64,000 bases of DNA from Tetrapyrgos nigripes. Taxonomy: Eukaryota > Basidiomycota > Agaricomycetes > Agaricales > Campanellaceae. The translations under genes were made by a program, and so were the position numbers. The stretch spans positions 62,001 through 126,000 of the forward strand of contig JAACJM010000222.1 of NCBI GenBank assembly GCA_013368315.1, written 5' to 3'. Shown one piece after another: positions 1 through 12,171 of this stretch; the stretch's first letter is position 1; every line of letters begins with the position of its first letter. The notes beneath the pieces are model-generated. The model saw nothing but the letters and a program-made list of their open reading frames with translations, was not told the DNA's origin and did no database searches.

Positions 1-2489
1 AGATGCATGGCTTAGCAGCAATTACTGTGTCCGAACCACAGTACAAAATGAGCCAATATTGGACAGTTGGTCACGATTATGTACCGTCGAGGCCAATCAC
101 TACGAAGCCTGTCTCTCTATTCATGTTTCCGCAAGCAGATTTTATATGCAGATCAGTATATGGCTCTTTACCCAAGTCATCCGCGCTTCTAGTACTACTG
201 TCTTCCACATACTCGGACTATCCTCGTTGACAGTTCGTTCTTTGGGTTAGGTCGCTTGTCCGACTCGTCGTCCAATACACATCTGCTGGTTTTCAATGAT
301 ACTCGAACTCTCTACAACGTACAGAGTCTAAAACTTCCTCCAGCTTTTATCTCATGCACATCGGCTCCCTCCTCTATGCACCTTTGTGCTCTTGGTCTGA
401 TCATGTGGTTGTACATGTTTTTGAGAAACCAATCTCGCCTTCCAATTCTTCCGTTTCTTCGTCAATTCCCGTAGAAATTCACTAGCAGACGACCGTAACT
501 CTCCTACACCTTCTCCGGAGATCTTATGTCTTGTATTCTGTTACTACACACACTGCACATTTTCGACCGTTTGGCCAGACAATGTGGCTGTGCAAACGCA
601 GTCGAAGACGAGATTGTCATACATTTCTGTTCCCTCATGCGGTGTGGCCTTGTAGCGCTATTCGAAGATACCTGTGTGGCTTTGGATATAGCTGATGCGC
701 AGAGCAGGATATGCTTACTTATATCGTGTCTAGACTAACAAGGATGTCTTTCTTCGTGCGCTTTTACCGGCTGGGCCTTGCTCAAAATATCATTAACCTT
801 ATACGCGTAACCCCGAGTTCTTCATGCTCTTGCATGTCGCTGGCTTCGTATTTTGGTTCTTGGCTCTTGTTACGTGGCTGTGCAGTCAAATTCTTACTAC
901 CTTGAGTTCTTCGCTGTCCTAGGTTGTCTTTTTGCTGCATATCATGGCGAACATTCTTACGTATACGTCGTGCTCCCAAAACCAGAGTTCTAGGTTGTTT
1001 TCATAGACCCCGAGGACGTTATGTTGGTCTTTCTACTTCTCTCTTCTCTCTGGGATACTCGGTATGCCCACATGTTCGTCTTTAGTGCGACGTTATTTAC
1101 GTTTTTTACCTCTGAAGTCAATCTTAAGTCAAGCTTTCCTCTTATCTCTTGCGCGCCCGTGCTCTACATACGTGTCGCAGATAGCATTTACTTCTTCATA
1201 TAACGTGCTGGCTGAAATCTTTCATCAATCTTTCTGTTCGTCCATTGGGGATCTTTTTGTGCATCCTCTGTGCAGAATTACGGTGCCTCTTCTCGTTAGC
1301 CGGGCTCAGAGCAAATCGCTCTTGCCAGTGAAGGGTCGACCTACTTGTCACGATCGAGATATAGAGTCATATGCACGCTCAAGGCGGTGGATTGGATGTT
1401 GTACTTACACTCTTTGCAGTACATTGCTTTCTGTCCATCTGTTTCTCGGATTCTTTTGACTGGTTTTTATTTTCTTTCGACCTCCATCTGCATCTTTTCA
1501 ATGACCTCCATCTTCATCCCAATGATTGTCTTTAGTCTCGGGACTCTCGGTTTACCGCCTTGACACTCGCATTTTCATGTCATTCCGCGTCAGCCTACAT
1601 CACCACCGTCCTGAGCTGACCGACAGGTTTTGGAAGCCGCTAGAAGGAGCATGGTAACTTTTTTGATGCTTCATGGCTTGCGATGGAGCGTAAGTGACTC
1701 AAAATACTATGATATAAGTCCTCCTTCCTTTGGGCAGTTGTTTCGTCTGGATTTGGCGGTTCTCATCGTCTGCTCTCCTTACTGGCGGAGAACGCATGGA
1801 GTAATACTTCTCAAATGCTTGGTTCTCATTCCCGCAATGGATACTATCGGCCAGATCCTTGATATGTGGTTTTGGATCTATCTTGCGTCGCTGACTCGCT
1901 GTCGCTTTACTGAATTAGGGTTAGGGTTTGTCCCAAACCGTCAGATCCACTCTTTCCGCCATAAGTATTCCAATACTATCTTTCTACCTTAATGCTTTTC
2001 GTGAGTGGATATGCCATATGTCCTCGTCCTTTGACTGATCGTGTGGGTCAACAGACCACCGACTTGATTTTATGTGTCCAAACCAACTTTTGGACATATC
2101 CTTCACAACTGCATCCTCAATCCCTTGACAATCGTTCCGTAACTCAAGTACGTCTTTCTTTTGGCATGCATCCTGCTTTTGGTAATCATTTTTCAGCAGG
2201 CGCGGGCAGTTGCATCTTCAAGTTTTGGCGGCAGAACCATTTTGGCGCCCAAGGCCCTGTTACCGACAATGATATGTACGCATCCGCATTCCGTTCTCTT
2301 GTGCTTGCTCCAAGAATGCTCACGGTATGCAAATATCCCTCGCACATTTCTAGTCATGCTCGGCTGACTTTGTGCTGGAACACTCTGTTTAGACATTGTC
2401 GTAGTTACCGGTGGGCCAAAATTGAATAATTGCCGTATCTAATCATAATGGGTGCGATGTACAATACCCAAAATGTAATGAATCAACGT
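1..2489. other. Decayed sequence, no intact gene
   Basis: No open reading frame with a recognisable domain is present on either strand. On the minus strand there are short, charged, lysine- and arginine-rich stretches interrupted by stops (for example about 1700-1930 and 782-979). This would fit an old mobile-element coding region that has lost its frame, but I cannot name the family. A partial TTAGGG-like run at about 1915-1929 is only about two units long. Parts of 800-1090 resemble 6295-6420. Confidence 0.5.
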
Positions 2490-4801
2490 CCTCATCCCTT
2501 CGAAACCCATTCCAACAATCTCACTACCTCTTCTGCTTTTTGGGTTGATTTTTGTCTTTTGCTCACCTTGGTTCCTTTGTCAAAGACTTTCAAGTTTCTG
2601 CGCTTGAGACCCTGAAGAGCATGAAGAGCCTGGCCAGTGCAACGGGGCCTTGTTTCGTAGTTAGTAGTGCCCCCTGAGTCATCCATAGACTCATCCAAAT
2701 CTGGCCCTAACTGCTGCTCTCCTGTTGTTTTGGGTTTGGGTTCCCGGGCAGTATTGGTCTCTGGGAGGGGAGAAACTCTCTTGTGTCTTCTCTTGTGTCC
2801 GAGTAACTCAGATCGCAAAAGCATTTCCGTGGTACCGCAAAGATGTCTCGATAGCTGCTGTCCACCTTGTAAGCGTCTATGGCCTGTACAAGGTTATACA
2901 TCACAATAAAGAAATCACCGTCTTAGGGTCCAAAGGTTTATCGGCCTCAGCTCTTTCCCTATTCGCGAGTCGGGCATATTCAAAGTCACTGAGCTTCCCT
3001 CTCTCGGTAGAGGAGTTCCCAGAACGACCATAGTAGACATTACCGGGACTTATGTCATGATAGACATATCCAACCAAGTAAAGGAAGAATCAATCAACTG
3101 CCTCCTTGCAAAGATATTCAGACATACCTGTGACGCAGTCCATAAGGGCAGAGGTAATGCTGTGAGTGTCTTCCAACTCACGCACAGTAGTACAGCATTC
3201 CTTGTAGACAAGTCGGCAGTGGTCCTCGCGGTCGAAAGCTTGGGAGGTTTGAGGGAGGTTGGACGAGGACGGTACTGCGTGATGATGAGAATGAGTTGAG
3301 CGTAACGATCTAGAAACCTGACCAGGAAGAGATTTTCCCTGCACATGTCTTTCGTAGGCACCGACCCTCGGGGATTAGGAAGTTTCGAGGACTGGGATGG
3401 AGGAACGCACGATCTCATTTGCCATGATCGTAATGAAGTACTCCCTATAATTTGCGAGAGCGTCCAGCACCAACTGCCGTTCCTCCTGATTGTCGAGCAA
3501 CTTGTCGGAGGAGGGATTTAGTAACTCTTGTTTCAGCCTTTCCAGACGCGAAAAGATGTCTCCCTGGATCTCCCATTCCTTCTGTCGTTCGTTCAACCAA
3601 TAATCCTTCAAAACATGTTCGTCCTTGCCCTTCACCACACCGGAAGCGTCACATTCTTGAACCACCCAGACTCGAGCAGCCCGACCAGATACAGAGGCCG
3701 GAAAGTATTCGCAAAGCAGGCGGCAAGTCCTAAAATACTGTCCTTGGACTTGGTAGACGTAAAAAAAAATTTCGCCTTTGGTATCATAATGACGAGTGAC
3801 AGTCTCGTCGTAGCCAAGTTCATCGAGAGTGCCAAAGGACATTGCGACGATGAAACGAATGAGCCAACGAGGTTCCTGTGAAGAGAAACGCACACCGAAC
3901 TGAGGACTGCATTTAGGAAGTAAAGACTCAGGGTTGCTGCTTACCTTTCTCAAATTGAAGGGTTTACTTTTCACAACGTATGACCGCGAAAAATACCATA
4001 GACGTGTATCAAGTTTCTCCACAGAAATCTGTCGCATGGCTTCAGGACGAAATCATGATACGAGACTGGATAAAAGAGTCATACCGAGAAGACATGATGT
4101 CGACAAGGGTTGGTGTTCATAAGATGCGCTGCTGCGCCAAACAGCTTTCCGCGATTCTGCAGTAATCAACACCAACAGACGTAGCATTCATGATGAACTG
4201 GCTTACATCGAAAACAGACTCATCCGAATCATCAAATTTCCACTCGCCATTTGCACTTCAGTTGGGTTGGTACCCGTGAGTCCTTGAAGTAGAAGTCGGC
4301 GTCGGTTTTGAATGAACTACCTTCGATTCCGTAAGCTGACGATTTCGATGGGGCGTAGCGGAACAAAGTGGTTCGGGGTACATTGGGATACTTCTTGCTG
4401 TACTAATTGCGAACGTCCTCGACTATGACCGGCATCGTAGATGAAAACGTAGTATCCTCCTGCCCAGAAGAGAGTACTGCCGGAATGGCAGCCCAATACC
4501 CGTTAGGCGTGAGCTCCTTCATGCAAGGCGAGACATCGTTGTCATCGGTCATTCCGAATTGGAGATAAGTTTCGCAGAAGTCGGTCAAAGGCATTTCGAA
4601 GATTCCGGAATCGAGGTCTCTTAAGGCTACTGTTCGCTCCATTTGGAATGAGCCAGACCGTTTCTGGTTCAGCTTTCCGGATGTATCTCGTTGTTGGGGA
4701 GCTGCAGACGGACTCTTTGCTATAGTAGAGGGAGGACGCAAGGAGGACGCGTCATGGTTGGTTTCCGATGCGGTGATTACGCTTATTTGGATCTCCTTCA
4801 A
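2490..4801 (-). pseudogene. Fungal-type protein kinase (FunK1 family), disrupted
   Basis: Conceptual exons read like a FunK1 kinase, a family greatly expanded in Agaricomycetes. The N-terminal part is at about 4801-4270. A stretch ending GYDETVTRH is at about 3760-3870, a lysine-containing segment (VLKDYWLNERQKEW) at about 3590, and a REDHCRLVYKE segment at about 3210. The catalytic loop GYVYHDISPGN is at about 3040 and a GKLSDFEYA segment at about 2995. A GTAAGC..CACAG intron at about 3944-3872 splices cleanly. Damage: an in-frame TAG at 4403-4405 lies in an otherwise open frame. The catalytic loop and the following KLSDFEYA and DPKT segments lie in shifted frames (about 3000 and 2920). No good acceptor joins the segment before the catalytic loop. 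The true start is not resolved and may lie upstream. The family call is firm; loss of function is inferred from the frame breaks. Confidence 0.72.
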
Positions 4802-7179
4802 GTGAGGCGCGTCAAGGTCACACTCACGCGGGTCAAGGTTTTCTCAAGCACAAATGGCCATCTTGTCTCTATGTGGGATTGATCCAATTTTCGGGGGAGC
4901 CAAGAGGGAGCTGGTGTAGAGGAAAACCCTCGTATACTTATCCGCGCTATGGATAGTCGTAGGTGCATTCTTCGTCTTTTCCTGCCCAATCATATTCCTT
5001 CCTGTCTTGACTTTCTCCTCTTTGTTTGTCGTAGATCGCATTCTTGGCCTTTCAAATCATTGCCTGGATATACACACCCTTCTACGCCCACATACTCCAA
5101 TGCTTTCCACAGGGTTTTCAAAATACCACGCGACATATCATCTATTGCTCAATATAAAGGCTGAAAACATCGCAATTAAAAGATCCCCGTTCAGGACATC
5201 ACCTTCGACGACACTTCCGAGTACACATGCCAATCCCTATGAGACGTACCCTTCCTCCAAGAGGCTGTAGTTCTCCGTGCAATGACTGGCATATGTGTTT
5301 ATGAGAGCCTGGTAAGCCTGAAGTTTCCTCTCTCCGTGTACCTAGTGACTGTTCTCCGTGTTTCTTGCTTTCTAGGAGGCAATGCAAATCCTCGAAAAAC
5401 CCATCATCACAACCAGCTGTTCCTCAGCTGTTCCTCAGGCACATACTTGTCCTTGCCCTGTCCTGTCCATGTTGATTTGCGGGGGTACGGTTCCACAGGG
5501 TTACAATCACTGGCAAAAGACTGAATAAGAGAAGATAAGATGGGTCGGTGGGAATGCTGAGATCAAAGGTGAAATCCATTTTCTTCAATCCATTCTTCCT
5601 TCCCCTGATGGACATCTCTATTCAGGCTCTTGGTGCTGCTGCGTGACCGTCGCGGTATCGGTGACTTCGAGTGCAGTCTAATTTTCTTCAAAATCATGCG
5701 GTAGCTGGCAAAGCAATTCTGGGGAGAAGGACAATCCCCGTGCCCGTGTTCTATTGTTTGCAATATCCTTTCTCACTATCTGACAATGTCAACGAGTCAT
5801 GGCGTTACACTTCATGTTCTGCGTTCATTTATTCTGATCTTGGCGGAAGATTTGGATCCTTTCCAACTCAGACAGTATCTTCTCAAGTCATGAAAGACTC
5901 GCATAACTCAAGTACTATTACTCTAAACTAACCTCAAGCCCAAGCTATCGCGTCCCTGGAAGAATATCGCCCCATACGGTCTCGTACGGTTCTACAAGCA
6001 GCATGATTTCCCTAGGCATGCGCATGCGCCCATACTCAGGACCGTATCCACACGGCGCCAATGCTCACATTGTCATGAATAGCATAATAAATGTATGAGA
6101 ACGCGCGCCAATCGATGACCAGAGTAATCAGTTTGAAAGGTTCCTATGGCTTGCGTGCTCGATAGGAACTGAAGGAAAAAGAAATCGGCTGAAAATAGTA
6201 TTGAAATGTCCATCTGGACTTTGACTGGGTGAGCCTGCCTAGCTGGAGAGAGAGAAGATACTAGAGGTCAGACGTACACACTGCCACAGTATTATACACG
6301 TAATCCCGAGTCCTTCATGCAACCTTCATGTCTCTGGATACTTAAGGGATACTCGATATGCTCAATTCTCATTCTTTCAATTTGATATTCGTCTTTGGAG
6401 GCCTTATCTCCATGTTCTTTATACTATGTAATGTGTATAATACCCTCATTGCCTTTGGTCCCTGGTCCCGGGTCGCTCAGCTAGATACGTAGTATTGAAT
6501 TGTTAGCTCTTCTATCATGGTTCATTCCTTTCTTGAGTATAATTGTAGACATCTCTGTTCTTCCTTGGTCTCGAATCACTCGTTCTGTGTAACACTTTGA
6601 TGACAGTCGATAAAAAGTGTCAGGCCAAGCGGTTTGATCAAACCTTGCATGCGCAGAAGTGACTGGCTCGAGTCTAGCTCTCCCTGTTCCCGACGCCACC
6701 AGCGCTACTGCAGACCTCATCCAATCAATTCAAGAGGCTTATCTTTAGACCTCTACTCTAGCTCCGCCCGTCTATAGACTCATCTTCGTATTCTTTCGCA
6801 GCTCCGGTGGAGATATCTGTCAAAAGAATGGTAATAGCATAAGGAGATGGAGCTGGGCTGGAGCTATATATGGGCCAGGGCCATCTTAACTTCTTCGGGT
6901 TTAAACTGAACTCAGTATCATCCTAATACTATTATTACTTACGGACACTCAAGCACTGCATGTCGTTTTCAAATATACATCCCATTCATGATTCTTGTAC
7001 CTGCTCGTAACCGTGAAAACGTAACAAAACATCATAAAAGATAAACAAGAATTATAGCACTACACTATGTATATACAGCTAAACCCTGTAGATACCCCCT
7101 ATAAAACATGACACGGGCAGCAAAGGAAAGACGAAGCAGTGAGTGACGTCAGAGACTGAAGACGAAGATAGATCCATCA
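4802..7179. other. Intergenic, no supported gene
   Basis: No domain or convincing splice chain is seen in about 2.4 kb. A short two-exon candidate (5282-5524, plus) contains a canonical intron at about 5312-5374, but the frame is also open through the intron and the product resembles nothing I know. An AT-rich tract at 6900-7100 lies just downstream of the transporter stop and may hold its 3' UTR. Confidence 0.45.
6295..6420. repeat. Fragment related to 800-1090
   Basis: The order of short matches (GTAATCCCGAGT..TTCATGC, GGGATACTCG.TATG, TTCGTCTTT) is shared with about 806-842 and 1050-1085. This suggests two diverged pieces of one old repeat. The match is patchy and the boundaries are not defined. 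Confidence 0.35.
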
Positions 7180-9649
7180 TCATGCTCTTTGTTCATGCTT
7201 TTCGTCATTCTCGAAATGACCAGCGGTAAGGTTGTTGAGTTCGTCTTCTCTCTGGTCAAGTTTGCGCACGGAGATCCAGAAGCCGATACCACCAATGAAG
7301 GACAAGACACCCATGGTACCATAGTTCCAGACGAGCAGGGGATCGGTGGAGAGGGCTATATAATGGGGGGATTAATCAGTAAAAGTCAGAGAAGACATGT
7401 TGGAAAAAGAACTGACAAACAAAGGCTTCGCCGATAGCAGAAGCAAGCGCAGAAGTGAACAAGAAGCAGGCCATGACTAGGGATCGCATGTTCGTAGGTG
7501 CCTTGGTAAATGCATATTCGAGACCGGTGATGGAAGCGAAAATCTCAGAGAAGGCAATCAGCACGTAACTGAGCGAATGTAGGATCAGCAACGAGATTGC
7601 GCAAATGTAATATAGAGATAGACTCACGATCCAGTCTGTATCCACACATTGAGCGGGGAGACGAGGGCGTTCCCATCCGCATCCTCACAGGTGGCGGCGG
7701 AGTACCCGCAAGGATTTGTCTTGTAGATGTAGTGTTGCACGACTTTGAAAAGCAGTGAAGTCAGTACGTCGTTTCGTTCCAGCGTATAATCACGAAAAAA
7801 CTTACCAGCGGCCCATATCATTGCAGCAGTACCAGTCATGAAACCAGCAAAAATTTTCTTTAGGGCACTGAAGTTGATGCGACCGCGACTAAGTGCGGGG
7901 TAGATCTTGATACGAGCAGTCAGTACCAACTAAGAACAAGAAGAAATGGTATGTTGCTTACAAAGAAGTCGCATATAGGAATGAAGATGATGAGCGCAAG
8001 AGGGTCAAGATTGGACAAGACATCGTTGGGAAGGCCGTGCGTCGACATCGTGGCAGCTTGAGAGGTCAAGTTATTGTTAATTTGGTTGTAGGTGAGCCCT
8101 GCATGAGAAGGCAGTTCGTCAGAGGTCGTCGTGTAAATGAAAACAAGAACGACGTACACCAAAGTGGGTACCACGCAAAGACGGCACAAGCTTTGAAACC
8201 TCTATTGACCTCATCGACCCAGTGGTCATCAAAGTGCATCCATGAGGGTTTGGTGCCATTCTTCTCTAGCTTACTGGGCTTCACGTTCTCCCAAAAGTCG
8301 TCAGCACGCATGTTCTTGTGGGTTTTCAAGGGGTTGATACTCCATCTGCCCTTCATGGCGAGACTCCATAATTTCATAGCAGAGGCGAAAACAGAGCCGG
8401 TAGGAGGCGAGCGAATGTATCGGTTGCGACCAGCATAAAGGACCAATGGACAAAACAGGAAGACGATGGTGGGCAAGGTATAAGCCAGCCAGAAACCGAC
8501 GTACTGATGGCGCAAAATGATCAGAGGTATGACAACAATGAAAATATTGACAGGAAAACACACCTTCTCGGCATAGGTCATAGTAATCTGTCCAACAAGT
8601 GATCCAACGTTGATGAACAGATAGAAGTACTGCCGAGACGAATGACAATTGAGTTTCCATGTCCTCATGACCAAAGTGAATCCCGTCTCACCAAGTACAT
8701 TCTCGCGACTGTCCTGGCAGGGTCAACGATTACTCGTTCCCCATTCTTCTCCACCCTGATGAAGCATTTTGTCCTTCTGTACTGCTCGGCCACGAGCGGG
8801 GAGATATTGGATTTGAAGAGCCCAGTGCCTATGATACACATACCGTCAGTTGACTACCCCTGGCATCATCCTAGCAGCTAGCTGGGACGTACCTAGGCCC
8901 ATGACAATCAGAGCAACGATGAAAGCCCCCATAGCACCATCCGTCTCAATAACTCCTGGTACCGCGGACACGACCAAAATAATGTGTCCAACAAGAGCGA
9001 TAACTATAGCGAGACCGATAGTATTGAAGCGACCAAGGTGCGCATCGGCGATGTAAGCTCCAAGAAGGGGCGTAACGTAGCACCAAAACTGAAAGAACGT
9101 GGTAAGACCGGTAGCGGTTTGCTGCTGTCGGTCAAGTGCACCAGACTGTCCAGTTGGACCACCAGCACCTGTATGTGAGCCGGGTGGAAGTGGTTGCTGA
9201 ATGAAGTTGGTCTACAAGGCAAAAGTTGATGAGTCGAGGGCGGAAAGATCGAGGCGATGGATTAGGGCCTTACAAAAACGTTTGAACAACCGTAGAACTG
9301 AAAAGCCTCGTGAGCTGAAGAGAAAGAGAGACACAACGGATGAGACTCACCGAGAACCGTTCTGCCATCTCAATTATAGCAATGACTAGCCAACGACCAT
9401 GTCGTCAATTTTTTTTTGCCTTCAAGAGCGGGGGGAAAGGGTACACGTACGGTATGCGTTCCATGGTATTGCGTCCGAAACTCGACGGAGGGTTACTCGT
9501 TCCTCATCAGTGGGGAACTCTAGCCCGTCATGAATTCCGTCAAACTCAAGCGTCTCTCCATTCTCCTCGGAGATAGAAGAGATCTTTTCTGAGTGCTTCG
9601 CCTCGTACATTGCGACTGGCTCCAAATCGGTGGGCTGAATTCCGGACAT
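7180..9649 (-). CDS. Peptide transporter, PTR2 / POT family
   Basis: This is a plasma-membrane proton-coupled di/tripeptide importer of the POT (PTR2) family, intact across about 12 exons. The start at 9649 gives MSGIQPTDLEP, followed by the usual cytosolic lead FPTDEERVTLRRVSDAIPW. The second exon carries the POT ExxERF motif (EMAERFS, then FYG), which is needed for proton coupling. Exon 4 covers TNFIQQPLPPGS to VIVMGLG, with a glycine-rich loop. The PTR2 signature FYLFINVGSLVG lies at about 8620. Later exons hold YVGFWLAYTLP, the long loop with RYIRSPPTGSV, LTYNQINNNLTSQA, LDPLALIIFIPICD and SEIFASITGLEYAFTKAP. The C-terminus is hydrophilic (VRKLDQREDELNN) and stops at 7180. Every junction I followed has GT..AG sites and keeps frame, so the gene looks functional. 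It has no linked transport partner. Confidence 0.93.
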
Positions 9650-11630
9650 TGCTCAAAGTCGGGGTCCGACAGCGACGACAGTGAGAATGGGAGCAGAGGT
9701 TAGAAGACGAGAAAACCCATCGTAAACTTGAGGCGAGCTTTATAGTTGGCGGTTAGCCATCAAAGTCGTCATGAGGTACCTGCCGTAAGTCGTATCCACA
9801 AACAAAGATAACGGAGGAATCCGGACGCTTGGAGGTTTTCAGCCTACTTTCTGTCCAAAAATCATGCAGAACGCCAAGAATGGGTAAAACTTGGCAAAAG
9901 TATTTTTAGATAACCCGATCTGACTCCGCGCGCCATATGATTACGCCGAAACGGCGGGAGTAATGATCTTGCTATTCCAAAAAGGTCGAGACTGCCATTC
10001 CGGAATCTTCTCGCAGCGGTGCAAAGAAATAACTATGAGAAGCATGGAACCGGATGAGGAGCATGAAACTGTACAAAAACCGAACCAGCTGAACCTTCTT
10101 TCACTTGGCATGCACAGATAGAAGGTCGCGTGCTCACAAAACAACCTCGCAATTGGAGCAGCGTGGAGGCTTTGATGGGGAGTAAAGGCCTCCAGCAAAT
10201 ACATTCTGAACCTGGTTAGTGGGACAGGGCAACATTTGCATCATATGGTCTCCTTGTGGTCTCCCCTCACATCACATCATCAGGATCTGAGATGGTGTCC
10301 GAGCATGAGCGTTTATACAGAACCAACTGTATTGTCACCAGCTTTCTTTTTCAGTGGAGACCTTGTTGCGCCTGGCAAGAGGCGTCGGCGCGACCGATAT
10401 GAAATCGGATTGAGTACATAGATGACCAGGATATCTAGCTTGTTATTATATTTTCAGGTGGCGCCATGGATCCCCACCCTTTACTGTAAGGAAAGCTACC
10501 GAACACCATCCTCGCGAGACTGCAAAGGAAACGAATAATGAGTGCTTTTGTTCCGAGTGAATCGCATTCTCACCTTGATCCTCAAAGCCAATGCACTTCG
10601 TCCCGTTTTGGTCCCGTTCAAGTATGTACATACGTCCACCTGTGATCCGTGTGGTCAACATACGCTGCCGCTCCTATTTAGCCTGACAAAAGTGCATACA
10701 CGAATCGGCTAAAGGAGCCTGTGGTACCGCAGGAACAAGTACCGTTTATCTGTCCAGGAACATAATAATATGTTAATTGATGATAAGCTGTCAGAGTCGG
10801 CTATCTTTGTTGACGCCCCTGCTTCAATGCTGCAAGTTGACTCACGATACCCGGATTAGAAACTGCTAGTTCTTGAATGTGTTAACTTGCTTGGGACTAC
10901 CATCAGGATTCGGTCGCTGACGCATTAGATCTCAGGACAAGTAGCAGATGTAAGTGTATGCGCGGCGGCCCGGGGCTACACAACACCTACACCCAGCCGT
11001 TCTTCATAGGACCTGCGGTGTATTCTATCTGTCTATCTCAGAATCATTCGGAGTCGAGATTCCTTTAAATGGGTCCCTATGCTCGTCTTGCTTGGGTCTT
11101 ATCATCCGGCCAGGAACAATGATGTACCTAGACCTACATCGGGATGCTTCCTGGACCCCCGGTGCATCAGTCCGGGCAATAGATTCCTCTTCCTCTGGTC
11201 TACGTAAACCAGGGAGAGATCAACCACCATCGGCCATCCTAGGCCTTGGACATAGGATATTCACAAGCACATTTCGTTGGTTAGCCCAAGGTTAGCCGGT
11301 CCTGTCTATGCGGAATGCACATCAACTGCATACGAAGAAACAGACAAAGTGTAAATAAAGCTTTCATAGAGGAGCTAGTACGTACCTTTACATGGCGCAT
11401 CATACTTACAGTCACGCGCCGTCGGGTGGCGGCTCGTAAATCGTCGAAACCATGGTCCATGTTGCGACTTGGTCAACGCAAGGTCCATCAAAGGTCAGTG
11501 GTCCTTGCGACGCCATTCCACCACATTGAGAGAAAGAAAGTCTGCAAAGTGATCAGCATCCCTCTAGGACAACTTAGAATTCTTCAAGATGTCTTGACAG
11601 ATCCGTAGCCCAATAGCTTGATGGCGGTAG
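9650..11630. other. Intergenic, probable PTR2 promoter side
   Basis: About 2 kb without a recognisable gene on either strand. The part next to 9650 is upstream of the peptide transporter and presumably holds its promoter. No nitrogen-regulation site could be assigned with confidence. Confidence 0.45.
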
Positions 11631-11880
11631 CACTGCGGGCGGCCATCGATATTTGCAGGCATTTTTGTTGGGACTTAAATTACGAATTTTTAGCACAATT
11701 TCTAGGCTGATAAGAGTCAAAGTATTTGCCAGTATTTGCTGCTGAAATGCCAGCTTTCCATTTAAATCTGGCATTTCAGCGGCAAATACTTTGACTTTTA
11801 TCAGCCTAGAAATCGTGCGAAAATTTCGTAATTTAAGTCCCAACAAAAATGCCTACAAATATCAATGGCCGCCCGCAGTG
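11631..11880. mobile_element. Hairpin MITE with CACTG ends, 250 bp
   Basis: The left arm (from 11631, CACTGCGGGCGGCC) and the right arm (ending GGCCGCCCGCAGTG at 11880) are near-perfect reverse complements over most of the 250 bp. Only a short central loop (about 11750-11770) and a small asymmetric insertion lie between them. Both sides are flanked by TAG, so a 3 bp target-site duplication is likely. CACTG termini with a 3 bp duplication fit a non-autonomous element of the CACTA/CMC group. It is non-coding and lies about 290 bp upstream of the DUF6699 gene, where it could affect that promoter. Confidence 0.82.
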
Positions 11881-12171
11881 TAGGAGACGAGGTGTAGCGA
11901 AGGCATCTCAGTCACGAGGGAGTGTAACACCACGCGACGTGACAGTTCGTGTTTGCTTTGTTCTGTTTTGTTTGTTGTCTAAGTCTTTTTGTGCGCGTTC
12001 CTCTTTGTTGTGTTTAAGCGACGCCCACAAAAAGAAGCCAGTAGGCGTCTTTTCTTCTTGTACCACTACCACCATCTACTCTTTTCTCGACCATCTCTCT
12101 GTCACGACTTTTCTGTATTCTTCTTTTGTAACGACTTTCATCCTCTTTCAATCCAATACCTCCTTGCACCG

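Noticed and set aside
1915..1929. TTAGGGTTAGGGTTT, possible telomere repeat
   Set aside because: Only about two units, inside the window and without an array, so chance or a very short relic.
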